64,000 bases of DNA from Lojkania enalia (lineage: Eukaryota; Ascomycota; Dothideomycetes; Pleosporales): assembly GCA_010094045.1 (NCBI GenBank), contig ML986637.1, positions 1-64,000 of the forward strand. The letters run 5' to 3'. Shown piece by piece: positions 36,722 to 48,638 of the stretch. Every line of letters starts with the position of its first letter. Position 1 is the first letter of the stretch. The translations under genes were made by a program, and so were the position numbers. Below the pieces are notes generated by a model. That model saw only the letters and a program-made list of their open reading frames with translations, did no database searches and had not been told where the DNA came from.

Positions 36722-39700
36722 ATGCAATCGTCTCCTCCCACAAGCGCCGGGAAATCGCGTGCCATTCGCGAGCTTTCCCGAAGCCTGAGCCATAGCCCGC
36801 GACAGATTCCCTCTCTATCGCCGCCCCCAAGCGACTCCACTCCGACGCAGCGCTTGAGCACAGAGACAGAAGAGTTCTTCAACAATGACGAGGTGTTGAT
36901 GTCCACACAACATCACATCGAGGACGATACAAACACACTTCCGCAATACCCGCGCATTCGATCGACAGCTAAGAAGATCGGCAGCTGGCGACCAGCTCTT
37001 CCATCCGAGGGACCTGCCATTGACACCTCAATGGTCAACAAACAATTCGATGATTTTGATCACGATGACTCGGATGAAGACGACATGTCGATAGAGCAAG
37101 CCCGTGGCGGTCGCCGTAGTAACCGCAGCACACCTGGCAAAGTAAGGTCTTCTTTGGTCGAGTTCAATAACCTTTACGACATAACACCACCCTCTGCACG
37201 ACCGCGCAAGTCATACGCGGCTGAGACTGGAAGCCTTCGACGTGACGCCCAAATCCGACGCGCTTCTCGCAACGATTTAGAGACCGCGTCACCCCGTCCC
37301 ACAAGCACACGCAATTCACCGGCCATGGCAGGTGGTCCGAGCCATGATCGGAAGCGCACAACGCTCGCACAGTCACACGCGAAGATTTCCGAGGACGAAT
37401 CTTCCTTCGTAGAGGAGCGACCACCCACAATTACTCTTCAGGCCAAGACGACACGATGGGGCGGTCCCCGCAGCAGACAGACATCCCTTCAGATGGATGG
37501 GCCTCCCGAGTTTCTTTCACCAGCAGAAGGAACTCCGCGCGAAAGGCCGATGACCGCTCAGACCGCGACTGCGCAATCTTTTATGCTTCCGGATCTACCC
37601 AACCTCACTGAGCTCGTGTCCGGCGTCTTCCAAGATGGTACGCCCGTCTTTTCGAAAACCACCCCTGCGCGATCCCGGTTTTCTGCGCCTTATAATCCCA
37701 AGAATGCCGGAGGTCGCCATCCGAACCATATCCCCGTGGACAGTGTTCCGATCCCCGAAGAGGAGAAGGCTATCTTCGCCGCTCTCCAGCTGCTAAAGGA
37801 GAAAGTGGCACAACTCGAGCAGGAGCGTGCAGAGGCGGACAAGAAGATCGAGGAACAAGAGGCTGAACTCATTGAGCTTAGGGCTGCAAGCCAAGCACAG
37901 GAAAAACTTCGCCGAAGTGACAGCGCTTTAGGCTCGACAGATGGCGAGGGCTCAGGAAAATCTAGTTGGAAGGTGGAGAAGACGCGTAAGTATTGTAGGC
38001 TATAACTTCTTATGAGATTCTAATAGGCCTTAGGTCTTGAGGCATCTGTGCAGACTCTCCGAACTAAATTAGATCGATCGGAACGTAAACTCTCGGTTGC
38101 AGAGATTGCTACCAAACGAGTTACTAGCGAACGAGATAATATGGCTTCGCAGCTAGGTGTTGCTTACCAGAAATTTGAGGAAATAAAGATCGAAAAGGAT
38201 GCCTTGCGAGTTGAAAATGACACGCTACGTCACGAAATTGATAGTCTTCGTGCTGAGAACGACGCACTTCGAGATCAGATGGAGCAAGAGCAGCTGCAGT
38301 ACCGCGAGGAGACAGTTCAGCTTCGGCGAAAAGCACACCGCGCCGAGAATGATGTGCAAAAAGAGAACGAGACTCTGCTCACGGAATTGGCTCGTTTTCG
38401 TGCCCGGCACGATGAAAACACCCAACAGCTGGCTCGAAAGGAAGCTGAACTGCGAAAGGCGCGGAAGGAGCAGGCCGAATATGCTCGACTCAAAACCGAC
38501 AACGAGGCGCTAAAAGCACAGATGGCAACCCTCAAAGCCAGACGTGAAGAAGATGTTCGTCGCTGGTCCAAGCATGAAGCCGAGCTGAAAGGTAGGATCG
38601 ATCGACGAGACGAGACTATCCGTCATTTCCAGGACATGACCCAGGAACAGACCAATGAAGCCATGCGACTAGATAACGAGAATCTCCGGAGAGAATTTGC
38701 CCAACTTGCAACACTGCATGAGGATGAAAGCCGACGATGGGCTAAGAAGGAAGATCAGTTGCGCCGAAGAATCGAAAAGCGAGAAGGTGCTGTTAGAGAG
38801 ATGGAGGATATCACTAGAGACGTCTTGAGCATGCGTGAGGCCAATGGTCAGCAGATTAGCATTCCTACCCCTGTCTCGGCAGATAAGGAGAGTGGGTTCA
38901 AGGACACTACCTCAAATGGTCTCCAGAAGAAGTCCAGTCTACGACGGGAAGACACTCGCACCCGGATCGCGAACCGTGTGCAACAAGAAGTCCGCAATAG
39001 CAGGCCCATTAGTGCGACCCAGCCGTCTGGCTACACCTCCAGGAGTCCGCAAAAGTCTTATGCGAAATTCCCTTCCAATTCGCATGGGGTGTCATTACCA
39101 GTCGACCTCTCCCGAAGTGTATCAGCCCCAGTGAATCAAAAGCAAGCTCGAGTCGATAGTGACGTTGAATCTACCACTGACCTCTCACTAGCACCCCGCG
39201 GTACTACTTGTATCTCGCGCGGTGCTGCATCAGGGATACCACGCGCTACAGTAGAGCCTCCAGCACCTCTAGATCTCACCGAGTTAAGCTTCATTGACGG
39301 CGATGCAATCGCTCAACTCCGTCGTGCTCTTGAGGAGGAAAGGGCGACGGCGCGTAAAAATGCCTCGTCCGTCCCATTGGAGCGACAGGGTCGTGAAGAT
39401 ACTCTACGATCTGTTGCCTCGGTCAGGGGTGCTCGCCAGCCATCATTGCCTAGGAAGTCATCTTTAAAGGAGTTCACTGGAAAGACCAACGCCACTATCT
39501 TTGAAGATCTTACCGGTCATGTCTCTGTGAACGATACTACGGCTGCGGAGCCAACCCAGACCAAGCAATCCGCTGTCGATACCTCCATGCTCAGCAACAC
39601 TAGCCGTCGGCGCCGTAGCGCCCCTGCTGAGATGACTTCGGCATTCATCGTCCCGGATATCACTATTCATACCCGGAAGCAGGGCACTAGCAAGATTGAC

Positions 39701-40312
39701 GTGTTTCAGAAGATAGACATGCGATCCCACGATAATGACAACTGCACCGTATGCCGCCGTAATGCTGTCAACCCGTCTGGTAGCCCTCTTCAAATTCCAA
39801 AACTAATACCAGTTTCATCTCGTATGCCTAATGATGTTGATGCGACGCTCCGCCCTGCGAGGTCACCCAAAGAAGCACTTGCGCTTGTCGTGAAGGAATT
39901 GGAAGATGAACGCGTCCACCTCGTCCTTGAAATTGCCGCTCACCATGCGCTTTTGGCTGCCCACGATCCCAGCTTGGGTATGAAGAAACGGACAGCCATT
40001 GATGCCGCTATCTTGGACCTCGAGCAGCAGCTGCGTGTCAAAGACACTCAGATCTACAACCTCTACGATGTTCTCGAAGGCCAGAATGATCACGAGATTA
40101 CCGAGCAAGATGTCGAGGATTTGACGCGTGAGATCCGGGTGGACCAGGAGAAGACAGCCGAGAAGAAGGGTAAGGAAAAGAAAGTCACTATTCAGAGCTA
40201 TGTTGACATTGGGGATGAGAGTGAGCATAGTGGACATCTAAGTGCCGACGAAGAAGAATTGCCGTGGGAGGGTTTTGAAGATACAGGTAATCATTCTGTC
40301 AATCGTGCTTGA
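36722..40312 (+). CDS. Spindle pole body protein, Ppc89/Cep57 type
   Basis: Structural coiled-coil protein expected at the spindle pole body or microtubule-organising centres. Exons 36722-37985 and 38034-40312 (48-nt intron, GTAAGT...TTAG), 1180 aa. The N-terminal third is Ser/Pro-rich and disordered. Long coiled coils run from about residue 340 to 620 (EEEKAIFAALQLLKEKVAQL; DTLRHEIDSLRAENDALRDQ; NEALKAQMATLKARREEDVR). Near residue 990 a short Cys/His element (HDNDNCTVCRR) precedes a Cep57-like microtubule-binding domain (RSPKEALALVVKELEDERVH ... LRVKDTQIYNLYDVLEGQND), about residues 1030-1105. The C-terminus is acidic. Identity as Ppc89 rather than another Cep57-family protein is inferred from layout. 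Confidence 0.9.
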
Positions 40313-41484
40313 CTAGATGCCTCGAAAGGAAGTGTGTACTAGGGTCAATGTCCACCCGTATTTTGAGTGTTAGTATGATGAGGGTGTTGACGACATTTTG
40401 GTGTTTTCCCTTGAGCCATGATTGGATGCTGTAATGGCGTTGGAGGTAATGGTGTTGGCGTCCAGGGCATTGTTATCGTTTGCATAGTTAACGGAGTCTT
40501 CTACTCGCCAGTCTGTGGAGAGCCTTTTCTACATTTCAATGCTTCTCTGAATACTTTCTTTCATTTCGATTCAAAGGTTCAGTCTCACCCTCTTACGCTA
40601 CTTCCTATCTTCTATTTCATTCCAACATCTTCAGGGGCCATGAGACATGGGGGAGCCGGAACTATACCGGTCTTTTCGAGCTTGAGGCTTTGACTCGCTG
40701 CGGCCTTCTCGATGGTCTAGGCTAGAGTTGGCTTCGCTAAAAGGCTGGTATGGGTCACTTGAGCTTGCCCATGGTTTGAAGAGGTGTGCGATTGAATGTG
40801 CGATAGGGGGTAACTAAGAGGGTGAGACTTAGTGGAGGCTAGAAGAATGGTTTTTGTACGTTTGATGAAGAAGATGAATGAACGATAGGTTGTCCTCACT
40901 ATATATACCTTCCAAGGTTGACCGGGGATATTCTCATCCTCATGTGATATCTATTTTGCAAACCTAATTGCCTAGGTAAGTACATGACTATAGGAAAACA
41001 TACGATACCCACCTGACAATCGAGATCACCGGTGTTGACGTCTAATTTTGCTTTCTCTCAGCAGTTGTTCCACATGAACAGCAGCACGTGTATTCCCCCT
41101 CACGGGAGCACCTGGTAGTCAAGAGTTGCTCTTCCATTGGTGTACCTGGCGAGGTGGGGACGGAACAACACAGCTGAGCCACTCAGGGTCTGGCCAAGTG
41201 CGGGAACAGCTGAAATGGCATGGATGCGCTAATTAGGAGCTAGAGGTAATTGGCATATCAGAACATGGCTTTCAGCTAGTCTCAGCAGGTTATAAGTAAC
41301 GCAGGGCCCACACCTGGGTTCGCCAGCTGAAAGCTGCTCTTCTACGCCCGCATCGAAATTCAAAGGATTTGAAGAGTTGGGCTACGAGAAGGAATCTCTA
41401 GGTTAGGAGTCAAGAACCGTTCATTCCACAATTGTATATCATTCCTGCCAAAAAAGGAAAAAAGAAAAGCGGAAGCTGGCAAAC
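40313..41484. other. Intergenic, 1.2 kb
   Basis: No gene seen. A TATAAGT element at 41291-41297 lies about 190 nt upstream of the next start codon. Several CAGCTG E-box cores occur between 41170 and 41335. Confidence 0.5.
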
Positions 41485-42891
41485 ATGCCCTCCAAAGGCG
41501 TAAAATGCTACACCTACAACGCTGTTCAGGGTGTTGAAATCGAGTTCTCCGTCCCCAAACAAAGCATCACTAAACGCGATCTCTGGACTTTCACAGTGGA
41601 CCATCTCGAAGTTGACAAGAAGAACTTGTCTGCCTTTGATTTCGACGGCCGCTTCGAGTTCCGCGTCCGGCGCAATGACCGCGAACTCGTGCACCAGCAT
41701 GTTACCATCAATACCATGACGGGCGGACTCGGCGATGGGACGATGAATATCATGACCCAGACACCTTCCATCTTCGCAGAAGATCTAATCATCTGCTACG
41801 GCTTCTACGACGCTGGGCCCGGCCACGCTGGACTCCCGAAACAACACCAGTGCTACGTTACCGTCACGAGGAACTGGCAAGACTGGATGCGCGATGTAGC
41901 AGCCCCGGGCTCCGCTGCTGCTGAGAAGCCGCTCAATCGCTGGGTACTACCAAGCGCGCATGATAGCGGAATGAATAGCCTACAAACTGCCTCAGCCATT
42001 CTGCAAAATGCCGGCTCGGGCGTCATCAAAGAAGTGCTCAGCCGCTCGCTGCCCCGGGCCCTCGAAGTCATCAATAAAGTCGCGGACGCGGGCGTCAATC
42101 ACATCGCCCCCGACATCATCTGCGCGCTAGCCATCACGCAGAAAGATAGCCTGGACACGATGCTCAAGGTTGGCGCCCGGTACTTCGAGTTCAGACCTGC
42201 CAGATGCCATCGTCAGTTCCAGAAAGTCAGTCCGCTCGAAGATACCATCTATTTCCAACATGGCCCAATTCCGGGGATGCTGTATAAGCAATTCATACAC
42301 GATATTGTTCATTTCTTGATAGAGCATAGAGACGAAGTGGTAGTAGTGCAGCACAGATGGGACGGCGTGCCACCAGAGTGTCCGCGTCCTTCTGACGACG
42401 AGCTGAGAGATATTCGGAATGATGTGCTGAGGGGTAGAGATGTCCAGGTTGGAGGACTGGATGATTTGAGGAAGAGCATTAAGGATCTGCGAAATGAACG
42501 GAAACGACTCATCATCACACGCGATGTCAATCAAGCATCTAATTACGACGATGATGCGTCCGCAACGCTGGATGGCAGTACCATTGTTGAGAAGTTGAGG
42601 GAGATGGCGAGGAATCCGCCGAGAGGCCATCCTATCTTGCTTCTTCAGTGCCAGGCTACGGCGACGAATATTCGGGATGTGGTTATCAGTAGTGTTTTGA
42701 ATTCGGATGTTTCCACCAGTCCATTGTTAGCCACGAAAGCGATTTGTGACTCGAAGATTCTGCCGTTAATGAAGGGAGACGTTGGTAAGAACCTCGTAGG
42801 AGGGGAGGGCTTGGTTGTCCTTTTGAATGATTTCTTTGATGGTGGGACTGCTGATACTGCCGTTTCTATGACGAGAGAGAGGCTAAGATAG
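41485..42891 (+). CDS. PLC-like phosphodiesterase (PI-PLC X-domain fold)
   Basis: Single exon, 468 aa, starting MPSKGVKCYTYNAVQ. Residues 1-130 form a beta-rich region with no named domain. From about 150 the TIM-barrel phosphodiesterase fold begins: RWVLPSAHDSGMNS with the first catalytic-type His at about 159, GARYFEFRPARCHRQF, IYFQHGPIPGM with the second His at about 259, and EHRDEVVVVQHRWDG, then RKRLIITRDVN. It has no signal peptide and no EF-hand, Y or C2 domain, so it belongs with the simple fungal/bacterial PLC-like proteins rather than eukaryotic PLC-delta. Substrate (phosphatidylinositol, GPI or other) is unknown. Confidence 0.9.
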   Translation: MPSKGVKCYTYNAVQGVEIEFSVPKQSITKRDLWTFTVDHLEVDKKNLSAFDFDGRFEFRVRRNDRELVHQHVTINTMTGGLGDGTMNIMTQTPSIFAEDLIICYGFYDAGPGHAGLPKQHQCYVTVTRNWQDWMRDVAAPGSAAAEKPLNRWVLPSAHDSGMNSLQTASAILQNAGSGVIKEVLSRSLPRALEVINKVADAGVNHIAPDIICALAITQKDSLDTMLKVGARYFEFRPARCHRQFQKVSPLEDTIYFQHGPIPGMLYKQFIHDIVHFLIEHRDEVVVVQHRWDGVPPECPRPSDDELRDIRNDVLRGRDVQVGGLDDLRKSIKDLRNERKRLIITRDVNQASNYDDDASATLDGSTIVEKLREMARNPPRGHPILLLQCQATATNIRDVVISSVLNSDVSTSPLLATKAICDSKILPLMKGDVGKNLVGGEGLVVLLNDFFDGGTADTAVSMTRERLR

Positions 42892-43124
42892 ACGGGAAGA
42901 AGGAATAAAGCTTTAACATAGGCGCTAAGCCAGAGTTTCATAGATACCTGTTTTGTTCTTAAACGTTCTGGAACCTGGCCATATCATCAAGCTCTAACGG
43001 CTCTTCCACATAAATACTAGAGTCTAGAATTACTGCATTTTCACATAGAACTCCTTCCATATTCTCAAGTATGATACATGGCCAATATACACTGACAAAA
43101 TAATACAATATCCGACCAAACCCT

Positions 43125-43926
43125 TTACTTGATCTTCTTGTTCTTGAGTCTAATCGTCTCTCCGTTGACAAATATGCCTTTACCTTTGTACGGCTCCGGT
43201 TTCCTCCACATCCTAATCTTCGCGGCAAACTGCATCACCACCTCCTTCTCCGGCCCCTCCAACAGCAATCGCGTGGGCTGTGGCGTGCTCGCGGTTACAC
43301 CCTTAGGAATACCCAGCTCGACAGGGTGAGAGAAGCCGACCTTCAAGTTTACATACTTCTGACCGGGATATTCTTCGGGAACCGTGGTAGCAGTGTCCTC
43401 GACGGAGGCACGGTATCCGACACCGACGAGACGAAGGATAGCAGAATGCCCTTCGCTGACGCCGAGGATGTGATTCTGAAGGTAGGCGCGTGTCGTCCCT
43501 AGCTAATAATCAGTCACTATTCATTTCAACATCATTTCAATCAAACGTACCCCACATGGCACGCTGCTTCGCATCCGTTACATCCTCGACCGTCAAAGTT
43601 GGGCCAGGAAGATCAGGACTTTGGTTGATGTTCACATAGGGGGGAATTTCCATTGAGAGTTCTCCCAGTGGCCCTTTGATATGTGCGGTCGACATCCCCT
43701 GCATCCGGCTACCTTTCCCTCGTGCTTCAGGTGCGACAATTTTCAATGTGACCTCTGGAGGGACCGATAGCGGTGCGGAACCAATCTTTGAGTAGCATGG
43801 TGAAGTTATTGCAAAGGCTCTCGAGGGCGTAAAAGCGGGAAGTAGAAAGGAAGGTATCGACGCAGAGTTAGGAGTAGAGGCTGCAGCAATGCCTTGAGCG
43901 CATTGCCGGCGCGCGGGGGCGAACAT
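43125..43926 (-). CDS. MRPL6: Mitochondrial large-subunit ribosomal protein uL6m
   Basis: Structural protein of the mitochondrial 54S subunit, bacterial L6 homologue. Exons 43926-43551 and 43498-43125 (GTACGT...TAG), 249 aa. The N-terminus MFAPARRQCAQGIAAAS...AFAITSPCYS is a basic, Ser/Ala-rich mitochondrial presequence. L6 features: IKGPLGELSMEIPPYVNI, the join MWG-TTRAYLQNHILGVSEG, LRLVGVGYRASVE, LKVGFSHPVELGIP, and C-terminal IRMWRKPEPYKGKGIFVNGE ending in a Lys-rich tail. An in-frame Met eight residues upstream (43950) is an alternative start. Divergent from KAR5. Confidence 0.95.
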
Positions 43927-44471
43927 GGTGCGTGGACTCTGTCGAATCATCTTATTGAAGTTTTTGGACTTTAACGTCAATTCAGCCCTATGGATTATGT
44001 AACTACAATTGGCCAATCAGCGTCTAGAAAGTCCATGCTAGTCTCTGGCCAGTTCAGATAAATAACATTCAATGCGCCATAACTCTCCATCACAACTCTA
44101 AATATGTTCGATGGCCTTGCACGATACTCTGTTAGAGTGTTTTTGCCGCCTAAAATAAACATGTTAATGTAACAAGTATCGGTGTCTATCATCTCCTGCC
44201 AAGTCAGGAAATCACGATCTAATCCAGCAGATGCCCTCTCACTTACACCAAGAGATATCAAGGGATCGAGTAAAAATGTTGATGTTTCCAAACCCCCTCT
44301 CTCACCTTCGATTGGGCATTCATACCGCACACATATAAACAACATCAATCCCCTCAGTGTTGTTTCCTTTTCTTTGCCCTTCGCTCCTACCGCGCAACTA
44401 CGCCAAGCTATAACCAATACCAACAATCTCTTCTTGTTCGGCCTCTCTCTGTCTTCATTGCGGTATCCAAG
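43927..44471. promoter_or_regulatory. Divergent promoter region MRPL6 / KAR5
   Basis: Holds both promoters. A TATAAA box at 44334-44339 lies 133 nt upstream of the KAR5 ATG, preceded by ATTGGG (inverted CCAAT-like) about 20 nt before it. No gene seen. Confidence 0.6.
44334..44339 (+). promoter_or_regulatory. TATA box candidate for KAR5
   Basis: Exact TATAAA, followed by a pyrimidine-rich stretch with CTCTCTCTGTCTTC-like sequence before the start codon, as is common for fungal initiation regions. Confidence 0.5.
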
Positions 44472-46494
44472 ATGAATTTAAATGGTAGATGGACCTACAG
44501 TGCAGTACTAGCCATACTCTCCATCCCCATCCTGCAACCAGTGTCTGCTCAACGACAGACTACCGAAGGTATTCACAGTGGCGGTAGCAGCAACAGTCCT
44601 GTTACTTACAATTTCTAGACCCTGATGTCAACTCTGATCTTGCTTCCATGCTCCAGGATACGAGGCCATCGTATAAACAGCAAGAAATCTTGTCTCAGGC
44701 TCTGCGAATCGTCCATTCGATGGAATCAGCCCCAACGTGCAATCGACTAGCCGCACTAAACCTCATCAACGACTGCAAGTCTCTCGAACATGCCGGAAGT
44801 GATGCCAAGGCCAATTCTGATATAGTACTGGACGAAGTGAAATCAGAATATGCTGCTAGGCTTGCTGTTTGTGAACTTTTAGGCGCCAAAGCCCAGGTCC
44901 CACGTGAATGCACCATTCTTGTCCCTTCTTCACAGGCATGTGTCAAAAATCGATTCAAGTCCTTCTTCTCTCGACAAGAGCCTTCGATCGCGGGCGAATT
45001 TTGCTATCCTGACTGTACTCACTTACAGTTCGAGCGTTGCTTGAGGGCTCTAGAAGCTCGGCCTCAATCATGGACTTCGTATAGTAATGCTAGGCAGAAC
45101 GCTGTAGTCATGTGCCATGCAAGCAGGAACGCTATCGAAAGAGGTATGTTTGCAGTTTTGCGGTCTCAAATAAGCTAACATTGAATAGACAAGGATTTGT
45201 CAGTGTACAAGTCCCTTACTGAAGTCGTCGACGGAATGGCAACAATGCTGGGTCAGTCTATGCAGGAGATGCAAGGCTGGATCGCCGAACAGATGAAGTT
45301 TGCCGAACAAGTCCGCATGTCCCAGGACCAGGCGTTGCAGGAGCTGCAGAACAACCAGGAAGAGACTCTTTCAGCATTCGATAAAATCAGAAATGTGTTT
45401 CATTCCTTCGCCGCCGGAATGACCAAGACTACGGACTCCCTAAAGCAGGGCTTGGACGAGGTATGGTAACGTCTATTAAAATAGCGTTGATCTAAAACTA
45501 ATACGTCGGCAGACGCTCAGAAACTCCAAGGTGAATATTGAACAAGCTCGCATAGAGATGCAAGCCTTATATCGGGAGATGGCGGCGATAAGCTCGCAGC
45601 ATGCGGAAGCACAACACAAGCAACTTCAACTAAACCATGAGACGGCATTGGCAAGCCTACAGTACAATCACGAGTCAGCTATTTACAGCATCAATATAAT
45701 TTTGAATGCTATTGATTCCCTCCATGACAAAGTTGTGAGTTTCTGCCTTGAGTCAATTTGCTTTAGGATTGTCTAATGGCGATCAGGAAGTGTCTTCGGT
45801 CAAGGTAGATTGGCTCAACCAAGTAGGTCTTGTTTAATTTTCGCATGATCATTTGCTGATAGTGAGTAGGGGCTAGAAGATCTCAATCGGACTGTCGACA
45901 AGCTTGGTACTGCGACAGAACATCTACGTCTCGCCATAGATACAACCACCGAAACCATCCAGGGGCTGGCTGCCCTCGTGAATATTGCTGCCAGCCCTAG
46001 GATCTGGTTATACGTAATCATATGCTTAATTGGACTACGGATCACTAGTTGTTTGGGGGTATCGGGGTTTATTTTCACATCCTCTCGTAAGTTGCTGTTA
46101 TCCTCTTTATGTAGCATGGCCCCTAATGAGTATCCAAGTTTTGTGCTCTGTGCTATATGCAGCTGGCATTCTAGACTTGCTCAAAACAGCTCAAGCGTGC
46201 ATCAAGACGATGAACCTTATGACACTCTATTCAAAAAGCGCAATCATCGTCAAGAACCAGCCAACGGTTGTCCTGATACTGTTCGGATTTCTAAGTATTT
46301 GCTTGCTCTCTTTCGCCGCATGGTCTTGGGTCGATTCTACTTACCTTTACAAGTACCAAGGCAATCAGGGCGAAGAGGGTATTCTCCCTAGAATTGAGAT
46401 TCCTGAGACTTCCTCACCTCCAGCTCCTCCAGCATCTCACTACCGAACAAGTTTCTGCCCATTCAAGTGGCTTTCGTCACAGAGCTCGACCTAA
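44472..46494 (+). CDS. KAR5: Nuclear fusion (karyogamy) protein, Kar5/Tht1 family
   Basis: Nuclear-envelope/ER protein needed for outer nuclear membrane fusion during karyogamy. Seven exons: 44472-44568, 44619-45143, 45189-45460, 45513-45734, 45787-45822, 45870-46086 and 46163-46494; total 1701 nt, 566 aa. An N-terminal signal peptide (WTYSAVLAILSIPILQPVSA) precedes a cysteine-containing luminal domain (APTCNRLAALNLINDCKSLE, REPSI-like region, CYPDCTHLQFERCLRALEAR). Central coiled coils (QMKFAEQVRMSQDQALQELQ, EQARIEMQALYREMAAISSQ) lead to two membrane spans near residues 430-455 and 490-511. This order matches Tht1/Kar5/Brambleberry. A 36-nt microexon (EVSSVKVDWLNQ) is supported by frame on both sides. 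Likely mating-stage expression by family analogy. Confidence 0.9.
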
Positions 46495-47025
46495 TGGATG
46501 GATGGCTCGAGCTGCCTTTTCTCCTCTCATAACTGAGGATGAAATACTGAATTTTCCTCTGCTCTTAGTTTCGCAAGGTTCAACATTCAAATTTCATTTA
46601 CTCGATGATGCCATCTATCAGCATTTCTAGGCGTTCAACCTGCGTCATCTATATTCTATTAAACATCTACGGCTTATTCATTTATCTATATTCCCTTTAT
46701 TGCTCACGCACATATCCAAACTCGTCCGGAATATTCTTGGCCCTATTCTTTTGCTGGGAAGCGATCAAGAATTCTCAAACTAAAAATATGCCTGGTTTTA
46801 GTCAAACGTACGGATGGTGCACCAATAGTTTTCATATAATGGCACGATGGAATCCTGCAGTCATGACAATTGCACAAGGTACTAATTTTGGAGCACTAAG
46901 CAATATTTATATTTAGAGAATATCTGGCGACTGCAATGTAGTATTTTTGGGTCTATTTTATAGGAATTTAAACGTGCACTCTATGCGATTATTTCAATGC
47001 ATGGCACGTGTAGGACCCGCCTGTG
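46495..47025. other. Convergent intergenic region
   Basis: 3' flanks of KAR5 and HAL2; AT-rich, no gene seen. A frame at 46605-46916 has a hydrophobic start but no other support. Confidence 0.55.
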
Positions 47026-48261
47026 CTACTGCTTCGCGTTCAAGACCTCCTTGACAGCCTCGATTACCATCGGGAATACAGCCTTAGGAGCAGCTATTAT
47101 ACCCTTATTCTCCTTTAGTGTCCTCCCGATACCGAAATCTAGAGGCTTGCCCCATGCATCTGAGATTTCTCCACCCGCTTCTTGAACGATGACCACACCG
47201 GCTGCATGATCCCAGATCTTCTCTTCGTACGACTTGCTCACCGGTAACCTTAGGTACAGATCTCCTGCTCCTCGGGCTATTGAGCAGTATTTTGCTTGCG
47301 AGTCCATGCGTACACTAGGCTTCGTGATACCAAGTTTCGACGCGATAGCAGCGTTGTCGCTGTGGCTTGAATGGCCGGCTTCTACACTCTCGCAGAACGT
47401 TGCCTGTGTAGTGTCATCGAGTGGTTTCATGTTTATGCTCTTTCCGGGCTCCAATCCTCCCTTGCTCAATGGACGACTGGTAGCCCCCTCGCCTCTTACG
47501 GCACTAAAGAGCACGCCTTTGCCCTCACTATCGTCGGCATTCTCGCCGATCTTAGCATCCAATGGGGCCTGGTCGTCTACAGGCAGGTTGGGTGTGCCAA
47601 TTACGCCGACAGTAGGTATCCCACCCACCATCAATGCAAGGCACACTGCGTATTGTCCACCACGCAGGAAACCCTTCGTCCCATCAATTGGGTCCAACGC
47701 CCATATCCTGCCTTTCCGCCCTCCAGCACTTCTCCCCGAGTCAATTGCATCTAACATGGCCTCCACACTCTTAATCGGTCCACCAATCTTTTCCTCTGCC
47801 GCCGCATCCTCTAGCTTCGCCGCCTGCACCAATTTCCAGACTAAGTCCCTCAACGAACTATCTGCGCGCAGGTCATCCGCATCTTCCTCGCCAACGACCT
47901 CATCGTTTGGAAACGCGTGTTTTATGGAGGAAATTATGAGAGCCTGTGCACCGAAGTCGCCGATGGTGACCGGGGAGCTGTCGGATTTGGAGAGAGTGCC
48001 TTTAGAGTGTGAGTGGTAGACTGATTTTGTGAGGAGGGTTGCTCGCTGGACGGCTAGGGCGGCGATTTCTAGTTCCTTTTCGTAGGCCATGGCTCGAGAA
48101 GAAAATGTTCGTGTCTGGAGGGCGGGGTAGAGGTGTGATTTTATTTGGTAAAGGCGGGGGAGGGTTCGAGAGAGAACGGATGAGATGGGAAGAAGGGAGA
48201 GCGCCAGGGTTATGAGTGTGAGGAGGAGGTATTTGCGGAATTGAGGGAGGGGAGTTGTCAT
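47026..48261 (-). CDS. MET22: 3'(2'),5'-bisphosphate nucleotidase (Hal2/Met22)
   Basis: Mg-dependent, lithium/sodium-sensitive phosphatase that hydrolyses 3'-phosphoadenosine 5'-phosphate (and PAPS), needed for sulfate assimilation and salt tolerance. Single exon, 411 aa from 48261 or 355 aa from the Met at 48090 (MAYEKELEIAALAVQRA); yeast Met22 is 357 aa. Metal-site motifs are intact: VVGEEDADDLR, ALDPIDGTKGFLRGGQYAV and IWDHAAGVVIVQEAGG. The 57-residue extension has a hydrophobic segment (YLLLTLITLALSLLPISSVL) and ends in RTFSSRA, like a targeting presequence. Both starts may be used. Divergent from the RSM1-like gene. Confidence 0.95.
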   Translation of the reverse strand: MTTPLPQFRKYLLLTLITLALSLLPISSVLSRTLPRLYQIKSHLYPALQTRTFSSRAMAYEKELEIAALAVQRATLLTKSVYHSHSKGTLSKSDSSPVTIGDFGAQALIISSIKHAFPNDEVVGEEDADDLRADSSLRDLVWKLVQAAKLEDAAAEEKIGGPIKSVEAMLDAIDSGRSAGGRKGRIWALDPIDGTKGFLRGGQYAVCLALMVGGIPTVGVIGTPNLPVDDQAPLDAKIGENADDSEGKGVLFSAVRGEGATSRPLSKGGLEPGKSINMKPLDDTTQATFCESVEAGHSSHSDNAAIASKLGITKPSVRMDSQAKYCSIARGAGDLYLRLPVSKSYEEKIWDHAAGVVIVQEAGGEISDAWGKPLDFGIGRTLKENKGIIAAPKAVFPMVIEAVKEVLNAKQ

Positions 48262-48638
48262 TAGAGGGCCCGGGGGGGACTGGAGGGTGTTGGTTGTAGA
48301 TGTCGTCAGGCTTGGCGGGCGTTGTCGGAGACGGTGCGGAGGTTTGGGCGGAGCATGTCAAGCCAAACACACTGCTACTCTGCACGATCACTTGCTGTTA
48401 ATCACTGCTCGCGCTTGCACAAACAATATTCACTACCTTACCCAAAGACCGCACAAATACCTATAGTCCGGACACTATCAGCATCGATTATCATATTTCC
48501 CAGCCGCCACCGCGCTTTGACCTCCAATGATTTCAAAGTAAACAAAGTTCGTCACAAAGGCAGGAGCGAGCACCTTCCAATCATAAGCACACCTCGACCA
48601 CAACACCGGACCCCTCTCCCTTATAACTCGCTGCAAAT
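48262..48638. promoter_or_regulatory. Divergent promoter region HAL2 / RSM1-like
   Basis: 377 nt between divergent start codons, rich in CA dinucleotides near the RSM1-like end. No distinct box recognised. Confidence 0.6.

Noticed and set aside
47234..48019. 261-codon plus-strand frame
   Set aside because: Antisense shadow of the HAL2 exon, whose metal-site motifs are decisive.
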